Source: Pseudofrankia saprophytica (GTDB lineage: Bacteria; Actinomycetota; Actinomycetes; Frankiales; Frankiaceae). Taken from it: a stretch of 64,000 nucleotides of DNA. The stretch is from contig NZ_KI912266.1 in the NCBI RefSeq assembly GCF_000235425.2, forward strand, positions 3,663,671 through 3,727,670. Direction: 5' to 3'. Within the stretch, counting starts at the first letter, position 1. Every line of letters starts with the position of its first letter. The notes beneath the pieces were generated by a model. It saw only the letters and a list, made by a program, of their open reading frames with translations, was not told where the DNA came from and ran no database searches. The translations under genes were made by a program, and so were the position numbers. Of the stretch, positions 59,603-64,000 are shown one piece after another.

Positions 59603-60373
59603 ATGTACCGCGAGCGGCGCGCCGGGGCGCTGGCGGCCACGATGTGGCTGGCGACCGCGCCGGCCCCCCGGGGCGAGACGGGCGAGGCCGCCGCGACCTC
59701 GCCGCAGGCCGCGGAGCATCGCGTCCTGCCCGACGGCTGCATGGACCTGATCTGGTCGCGGGCCGGGCCGGGCGATCTCGGGCAGGTCATCGTCGCCGGT
59801 CCCGACACCGCCCCGGCGGTCGGGCTCTGGCGGCCGGGCTCGCGCCACCTCGGCGTGCGGTTCGACTCGGGGGTCGGCCCGGCGTACATCGGCGTCCCGG
59901 CCAGCGAGGTCCGCGACCGCAGGGTGCCCCTGGCCGAGATCTGGGGCCTGGCCGCGGCAGCCCGGCTCGCCGAGCGCCTCGCGGCCGCCGAGGCGCCGGC
60001 GGCGGCGTTCGAGGCCGAGATCGCCAGCCGGGGCCGCCTCGACGGGTTGGCCGACCTGCTGCCCCCGGTGGCGCTGGCCGGCATCCGCGCCGGGGCTCCG
60101 GTGGCCCAGGCCGCCCGGGCGGCGGCGCTCAGCGAGCGCCAGCTCCTGCGCCGCTGCCAGCTCGCGGTCGGCTACGGGCCGAAGACGCTGGCCCGGATCG
60201 TCCGTTTCCGCCGCGCGCTGGCGCTCGCTCGCGCCGGGTCGCCGTTCGCGGACGTGGCCGCCGCGGCCGGTTACGCCGACCAGGCTCACCTGGCCCGCGA
60301 GGTTCGTGCCCTCGGCGGGGCGCCGCTACGCGAGCTGGTCACGCCGGCGATCGCCTCCGCCGGCGCCTCCTGA
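59603..60373 (+). CDS. AraC-family regulator
   Basis: A 256-residue regulator. The N-terminal sensor has the pattern HRVLPDGCMDLIWSRAG near residue 40 and GVRFDSGVGPAYIGVPASEV near residue 85, typical of the DUF6597 sensor. The C-terminal double helix-turn-helix has AARAAALSERQLLRRCQLAVGYGPKTLARIVRFRRAL and FADVAAAAGYADQAHLAREVRALGG. An in-frame ATG at 59513 overlaps the preceding stop and is an alternative start. VOC genes are often regulated by such neighbours; one follows convergently. Confidence 0.85.
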   Translation: MYRERRAGALAATMWLATAPAPRGETGEAAATSPQAAEHRVLPDGCMDLIWSRAGPGDLGQVIVAGPDTAPAVGLWRPGSRHLGVRFDSGVGPAYIGVPASEVRDRRVPLAEIWGLAAAARLAERLAAAEAPAAAFEAEIASRGRLDGLADLLPPVALAGIRAGAPVAQAARAAALSERQLLRRCQLAVGYGPKTLARIVRFRRALALARAGSPFADVAAAAGYADQAHLAREVRALGGAPLRELVTPAIASAGAS

Positions 60374-60377
60374 TCGG

Positions 60378-60439
60378 CGGAGCCTGAGCTGCCCGGCCGG
60401 CCAGCCAGCCGGCCAGCCAGGCGGTCGGCTCAGGCTCCG
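60378..60439. terminator. bidirectional terminator between convergent genes
   Basis: CGGAGCCTGAGC (60378-60389) and its exact complement (60428-60439) form a 12-pair stem around a 38-base loop with GGCCGGCCAGCC-type nested repeats. It covers the ends of the AraC and VOC genes. Confidence 0.65.
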
Positions 60440-60822
60440 GCCAACGGCGCGAACAGGTCGACGTGGTTGCCGTCGGGATCGGCCACGGTCGCGTACCGCT
60501 GGCCCCAGAAGGCGTCCCACGGTTCGCGTTCGCCGGTGTAGCCGGCGCCGGTCAGGTCGGCGTAGGCCTTGTCGACCTCGGCCGGGTCGGCACAGGCGAA
60601 CGCTAGCCCGAGGCGCGGTGAGCCGGTGCCCGGCCGCCAGCTTGGATCGAACGAGCGGATCGTGTCGTCGGTGTCGAAGGCGAGACGGCCGTTCGGCGTG
60701 GTCACCTCGACATGCGGCTCCCCGTCTGCCTCGGCGGGGATCTCCAGGCCGAGGCGGCGGTAGAACGCCAGCCCCCGCGCCATGTCGGACACGACGATTC
60801 CAGTCAGTGAGAACGTTGGCAT
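60430..60822 (-). CDS. VOC-fold protein
   Basis: A 130-residue glyoxalase/bleomycin-resistance-fold protein: FSLTGIVVSDMARGLAFYRRLGLEIP at the start, LGLAFACADPAEVDKAYADL near residue 72, and YATVADPDGNHVDLFAPL at the end with metal-ligand candidates His and Asp. ATG 60822 gives the compact family length. Substrate unknown. Confidence 0.85.
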   Translation of the reverse strand: MPTFSLTGIVVSDMARGLAFYRRLGLEIPAEADGEPHVEVTTPNGRLAFDTDDTIRSFDPSWRPGTGSPRLGLAFACADPAEVDKAYADLTGAGYTGEREPWDAFWGQRYATVADPDGNHVDLFAPLAGA

Positions 60823-60974
60823 ACCCAGACCGTAGGGACAGCGGCCCCCGCCTGGCTTGAACGAATCGGACGCCGTGCCGGCGCGGCGCATCACCCGTCG
60901 CCAGGCGCCGATCGCCCGGGGCGGCCGACGGCCGCCCCGGGCGATCATGGATTTCCGGTGGATCTGAATGTCGG

Positions 60975-61319
60975 TCAGGGGTTTCGGTTCCCCCGCTTCC
61001 TGAGGAGAACGACGGCGAGCACCGCGCTGATAGCCGCGACCGGGACCGCGATCGCCATTGCGATGATCGACGACCGTCGCCCGGCGACATCCCTGACGGT
61101 GCTGGCGGTTCCGCCGAGGCGGTCCTCCAGCCCACTGGTCAGATCAGAGGCCTTCTGGCGGGCGGGTGCCGTGACCTCGACGACCTTGTGGATCGCCGGC
61201 GTCGCCACCTCCACGGTCTTGTGTCGCACCGGGGCGGTGAGCTCGTCAGCCTTGTGGATCACCGGCGCCGCGGCCGCTGTGGCCTTGTCCATGACCGTCG
61301 ACGCGGTCGACTTCGACAT
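60975..61319 (-). CDS. small membrane protein with four 11-residue repeats
   Basis: The predicted protein has 114 residues. Residues about 18-61 consist of four consecutive 11-mers: APVIHKADELT, APVRHKTVEVA, TPAIHKVVEVT and APARQKASDLT. Eleven-residue periodicity with alternating charged and apolar positions is typical of amphipathic surface helices in LEA-like and apolipoprotein-like proteins. A single helix (IIAMAIAVPVAAISAVLAVVLL) and a basic tail RKRGNRNP follow. It may line a membrane and respond to stress. It is divergent from an SRPBCC gene. Confidence 0.65.
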   Translation of the reverse strand: MSKSTASTVMDKATAAAAPVIHKADELTAPVRHKTVEVATPAIHKVVEVTAPARQKASDLTSGLEDRLGGTASTVRDVAGRRSSIIAMAIAVPVAAISAVLAVVLLRKRGNRNP

Positions 61320-61649
61320 TGGTTTCCTGCCTCCTTGGCCGTGTGAAGATCGCCTTTGACGCCTTTGATCGTTCCTGTCGGCAACGTTGGCGCCGCCCGG
61401 TTCCCTTTCCTCTTGCCGACCACCGCCGGCTGGCCGGCGACGGCTTCCGTTCTATTGGTTTTGCCCCGGAGTGGTCCGAATACACCTGGTCGCGAATTCC
61501 GCGAGCATGGTCTTCCTCGCGGCGGCGAGGCCTCCCACCCCGAGGGGTGGTCTTGCGGGTCGATCGATGACGGCTGGTGTTGTCGACGGCCGGGCGGGGG
61601 AGGGGGTGGTGGTCTACGTCAGCAACAAGACGACAGGAGGACAGACCTG
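61320..61649. other. divergent intergenic region
   Basis: These 330 bases separate the 11-residue-repeat protein from the SRPBCC gene. A TTTGACGCC/TTTGATCG pair near 61352-61370 is the only promoter-like text, and AGGAGG at 61635-61640 serves the SRPBCC gene. No conserved frame is visible. Confidence 0.4.
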
Positions 61650-62108
61650 ATGGCCACCACAGTCGCGGAGTCGATCGACGTCGCGGTGCCGGTCCGTACC
61701 GCCTACAACCAGTGGACCCAGTTCGAGTCGTTCCCGCACTTCATGAATGGCGTCGAGTCCATCCAGCAGATCGACGACACCCACACCCACTGGCACGTCA
61801 AGGTGGCCGGCCAGGACCGTGAGTTCGACGCGGCCATCACCGAGCAGCTGCCGGACGAGCGAGTCGCCTGGAAGAGCACCGACGGTCCCACCCACGCTGG
61901 TGTGGTGACCTTCCACCGCCTCAACGCCGACGAGACCCGGGTGACGGTCCAGCTGGACTGGCAGCCCGAGGGCGTGGCCGAGAAGGTCGGTTCGGCGGTC
62001 GGCGCGGACGACCGGCGGGTCAAGGCCGACCTGAAGCGGTTCAAGGCGTTCATCGAGAACCGGGGCAGCGAGACCGGTGCCTGGCGCGGTCAGGTAGACC
62101 GGCCCTGA
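61650..62108 (+). CDS. SRPBCC (polyketide cyclase/dehydrase-like) protein
   Basis: The 152-residue protein has the START-like pattern: ESIDVAVPVRTAYNQWTQFESFPHFMNGV near residues 7-35, HWHVKVAGQDREFDAAI near residue 48 and HAGVVTFHRLNADETRVTVQLDW near residue 84. The group is often called cyclase/dehydrase; many members are stress-associated lipid-binding proteins. AGGAGG lies nine bases before ATG 61650. Confidence 0.85.
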   Translation: MATTVAESIDVAVPVRTAYNQWTQFESFPHFMNGVESIQQIDDTHTHWHVKVAGQDREFDAAITEQLPDERVAWKSTDGPTHAGVVTFHRLNADETRVTVQLDWQPEGVAEKVGSAVGADDRRVKADLKRFKAFIENRGSETGAWRGQVDRP

Positions 62109-62199
62109 CGCCGGGTTGACCGACCCGCACACCGGGGCGTTCGCATCACGCGGGACGCCGGCCGATCGTGGCCGGCGTCCCGCGGCCGTCTGAGCGGCG

Positions 62200-62684
62200 T
62201 CCGACGGGCGAATCCGAACGACCGAAAGATCCGAGCCGGCAGCGGCCTTTCTCGGGCGCTGACCCGGCGGATCGGGTTCGGCGCCGCCCAGGTACCGGAA
62301 CCCGTCGTCGACTCGCTCGAGCAGATGGTCGCGAACACGCCGATTCCCGTGGTCGGAGCGTTCCTGCCGACTCTTCTCGATCATGATCGGCTGGCCGCCG
62401 TCGGTGTGCTGAGCGCGATCCCCACCCTGTTGCTCGTCGGGGACGAGGACGTCATGACTCCGATCGAGCACAGCCGGATCCTGGCCGAGGCCCTGCCCGA
62501 GGCCGAGCTCGTGGTCGAGAAGGGCGCCGGGCACGCGGTGATCCTGGAACGTCCGGACGCGGTCAACGCCCACCTGCGTGACCTCGTGAACCGGGCGGGG
62601 CCGAGGCGGCGAATATGCCTGAGGCCGGGCTGGCGGCTGAGCGTTAGGAAGGCGCGTATCACCGCGGCTCCGCTTCCGACCTGA
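62200..62684 (+). pseudogene. remnant of an alpha/beta hydrolase gene
   Basis: The plus frame through 62325 reads as the C-terminal half of an alpha/beta hydrolase: TRRIGFGAAQVPEPVV, then TLLLVGDEDVMTPIEHSRIL with the catalytic Asp, and VEKGAGHAVILERPDAVNAHL with the catalytic His. The nucleophile elbow and all upstream strands are missing, and no full-length partner frame is found. It ends with an unrelated Arg-rich tail to 62684. It is probably a decayed gene. Confidence 0.6.
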
Positions 62685-62718
62685 CCATCCGGTGCCGGCG
62701 GGTGATCCCCCGGGGATG

Positions 62719-63765
62719 TCAGGCGGCGAGCCGGTATGACGTGCCCGAGCTGCTGGGCACCCAGGCCTGGGGGAGCGCGGTGGCCAGTGCGTGCTGGGCA
62801 CGCCAGCCGCTGCAGTGCGCGCTGACGACGAGGTCGGGCGTCATCTCGGTCAGGGCGCTGACCGTCGGTGCGATGATCGGTTCGAAGGCTGGTCCGCTCA
62901 GGTGCAGGCCGCCGATCAGCGCGTGCAGCCGGTCGATGCCGGTCAGCCGTAGCGCGTGCCGCGCGATGTTGACGACGCCCGCGTGCCCGCATCCGGTCAG
63001 CACGACCAGGCCCTTGCCGCGTACGTGCACGACGAGCGCCTGGTCGTCGAGTACGAGCGGGTCATGACGCCAGCCGGCACCGTCCCAGGCCTGGTGCGCG
63101 GGTGGCATGCCACGCTCGAAGTCGGTGGTGCGGTCGACCTCGCCGGTGATCAGCACGCTGCCGTCGACCAGCAGCGACGGGGACCGCCGCTCGATCACCT
63201 CGAACCCCTCCGACTCGCACGCGCGCCTGCTCAGCGTCGGCAGCGCGGCCGGGTCGAGGCCGGGGGGCGCCAGCCGCCGGCGTGTCCAGACCAGGGGGTG
63301 CACCGTCATCGGCAGGCCGCGGACCCCGCGGCGGCCGGCCAGGCCCGCGAGGCCGCCCGCGTGGTCGAAGTGACCGTGGCTGAGCACGACGCCCTGGATC
63401 TCGCCGAGATCGAGGCCGAGCCGCTCGGCGTTGTGGACCATCCCGTCGGGTGAGACCCCGGTGTCGAACAGCAGGGTGGTGACCGTGTCGCCACGACGGA
63501 CCCGGACCAGCGCCGAGAACCCGTGCTCGGCGCGCAGCCCCGCCGTCGTCAGCCCGTCCTCGAACTGGGGGGCCTGCGCCAGTCCGGCCCCGCGCGGCGC
63601 CCGCCTGACCCGCTCGTCCCCCGCCAGCAGGGCGTCGAAGGTGTTGTCCATCAGCGTGGTGATGACGACCTCGTCGACCGGGGCCAGCCCGATCGGATCG
63701 ACAGCCGTACCCGTCACGGGCCGCGGAACGGCGGCGAGCACACCCGACGCGTCGTCATCGCACAT
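62719..63765 (-). CDS. MBL-fold hydrolase (MptE/dihydropterin synthase-like group)
   Basis: The 348-residue metallo-beta-lactamase-fold protein has LLFDTGVSPDGMVHNAERLG near residue 95, the metal motif VVLSHGHFDHAGGLAGL near residue 125, VVLTGCGHAGVVNIA near residue 255 and IGGLHLSG near residue 285. This pattern matches the large MBL group often named 7,8-dihydropterin-6-yl-methyl-aminobenzene phosphate synthase-like. The actual reaction is unknown. Confidence 0.82.
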   Translation of the reverse strand: MCDDDASGVLAAVPRPVTGTAVDPIGLAPVDEVVITTLMDNTFDALLAGDERVRRAPRGAGLAQAPQFEDGLTTAGLRAEHGFSALVRVRRGDTVTTLLFDTGVSPDGMVHNAERLGLDLGEIQGVVLSHGHFDHAGGLAGLAGRRGVRGLPMTVHPLVWTRRRLAPPGLDPAALPTLSRRACESEGFEVIERRSPSLLVDGSVLITGEVDRTTDFERGMPPAHQAWDGAGWRHDPLVLDDQALVVHVRGKGLVVLTGCGHAGVVNIARHALRLTGIDRLHALIGGLHLSGPAFEPIIAPTVSALTEMTPDLVVSAHCSGWRAQHALATALPQAWVPSSSGTSYRLAA

Positions 63766-63787
63766 GTCTCGACCTTAGGCCGGTGAG

Positions 63788-64000
63788 TCAGCCCGGTTCC
63801 CGCAGGAGCGGGTGGACGAGCTCGGCGAGGGCGAGCCGTGTCTGCTCGGGGTCGAGCCCCATGTCCTGCCTGAGGATCCGCCAGGTCGTGGCGTCGCAGA
63901 CGGCGACGAGCTGGGCCAGGCGTCGCTCCCGCGCGGCCGGGTCGCCTCGGGTGTCGAGGTGCGCGGCGAAGGCGCTTCGACACCAGTCGAGGTGGTACTC
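63788..64000 (-). CDS. C-terminal end of a probable TetR-family regulator (partial)
   Basis: The last 70 codons of a minus-strand gene that begins beyond the window. The text LAQLVAVCDATTWRILRQDMGLDPEQTRLALAELVHPLL is helical and typical of TetR ligand domains. The helix-turn-helix is outside, so the family call is tentative. Confidence 0.5.
   Translation of the reverse strand, partial: EYHLDWCRSAFAAHLDTRGDPAARERRLAQLVAVCDATTWRILRQDMGLDPEQTRLALAELVHPLLREPG

Noticed and set aside
1-64000. CRISPR arrays, tRNA or rRNA genes, insertion sequences, prophage
   Set aside because: I scanned for regularly spaced repeats, transposase or integrase motifs and structured RNA genes and found none that I could support by eye. 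A tRNAscan or ISfinder search would settle this.

Overview
This 64 kb window is very GC-rich, densely coding DNA from a soil actinomycete. The many four-base stop/start overlaps, GTG and TTG starts, a rifampin phosphotransferase behind a rifampin-associated element, a LitR/CarH-like regulator and a wide aromatic-acid catabolism locus suggest a Frankia-type (Frankiaceae) or related genome. That identification is an inference. I see no rRNA, tRNA, CRISPR array, phage or insertion sequence.

Region 1 (1-22.5 kb) is an aromatic catabolism supercluster. It opens with the protocatechuate branch of the beta-ketoadipate pathway (pcaH end, pcaG, pcaB, fused pcaL) and pobA, all on plus. A minus-strand run follows: an IclR regulator, a benzaldehyde/vanillin-type aldehyde dehydrogenase and an aryl-alcohol dehydrogenase. 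Divergent from iclR is a tightly overlapping branched-chain-type ABC transporter operon that ends in a second aldehyde dehydrogenase. Next come a CocE-type hydrolase, a second binding protein and a DUF3237 protein, then a crotonase, a 32-residue ORF, a hydroxycinnamoyl-CoA-synthetase-like ligase, an amidohydrolase and a MarR regulator. The last block resembles the cou (p-hydroxycinnamate) genes of Rhodococcus. Read together, plant phenylpropanoids would enter through the ABC transporter, be CoA-activated and side-chain-shortened to 4-hydroxybenzoate or the aldehyde, then pass through PobA to protocatechuate and Pca. GTTCC/GGAAC palindromes flank iclR, and three CAGG-N3-CCTG boxes control the hydrolase and crotonase units.

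Region 2 (22.5-27.2 kb, minus) is a three-gene locus: a WXG100-like small protein, a coiled-coil protein and a 1092-residue FtsK/SpoIIIE ATPase. No other type VII secretion parts are present. It is one of two candidates for an undescribed system.

Region 3 (27.5-31.6 kb) holds a polyprenyl diphosphate synthase translationally coupled to a LitR/CarH-like MerR regulator; each appears to carry a single-base frameshift. An NAD(P)-binding reductase and a divergent AraC regulator follow.

Region 4 (31.6-43.8 kb) has a DEAD-box helicase with a long leader, a luciferase-like monooxygenase, a P450, rifampin phosphotransferase with its RAE, small membrane proteins, a VOC protein, a TetR regulator and a secreted alpha/beta hydrolase.

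Region 5 (44.1-52.8 kb) has a type B carboxylesterase followed by a close paralogue of the 16.5 kb binding protein, then RtcB, a LysR/YeiH pair with a perfect 17-bp operator, a lipoprotein and a metallo-beta-lactamase-fold hydrolase.

Region 6 (52.9-64 kb) begins with a radical SAM/SPASM enzyme coupled to a proline-rich peptide gene, the second candidate system. It continues with an SDR, an amidohydrolase, a FetB-like permease, a CDF transporter, an AraC regulator, a VOC protein, a membrane protein with 11-residue repeats, an SRPBCC protein, a hydrolase remnant, an MBL-fold protein and the end of a TetR-like gene.
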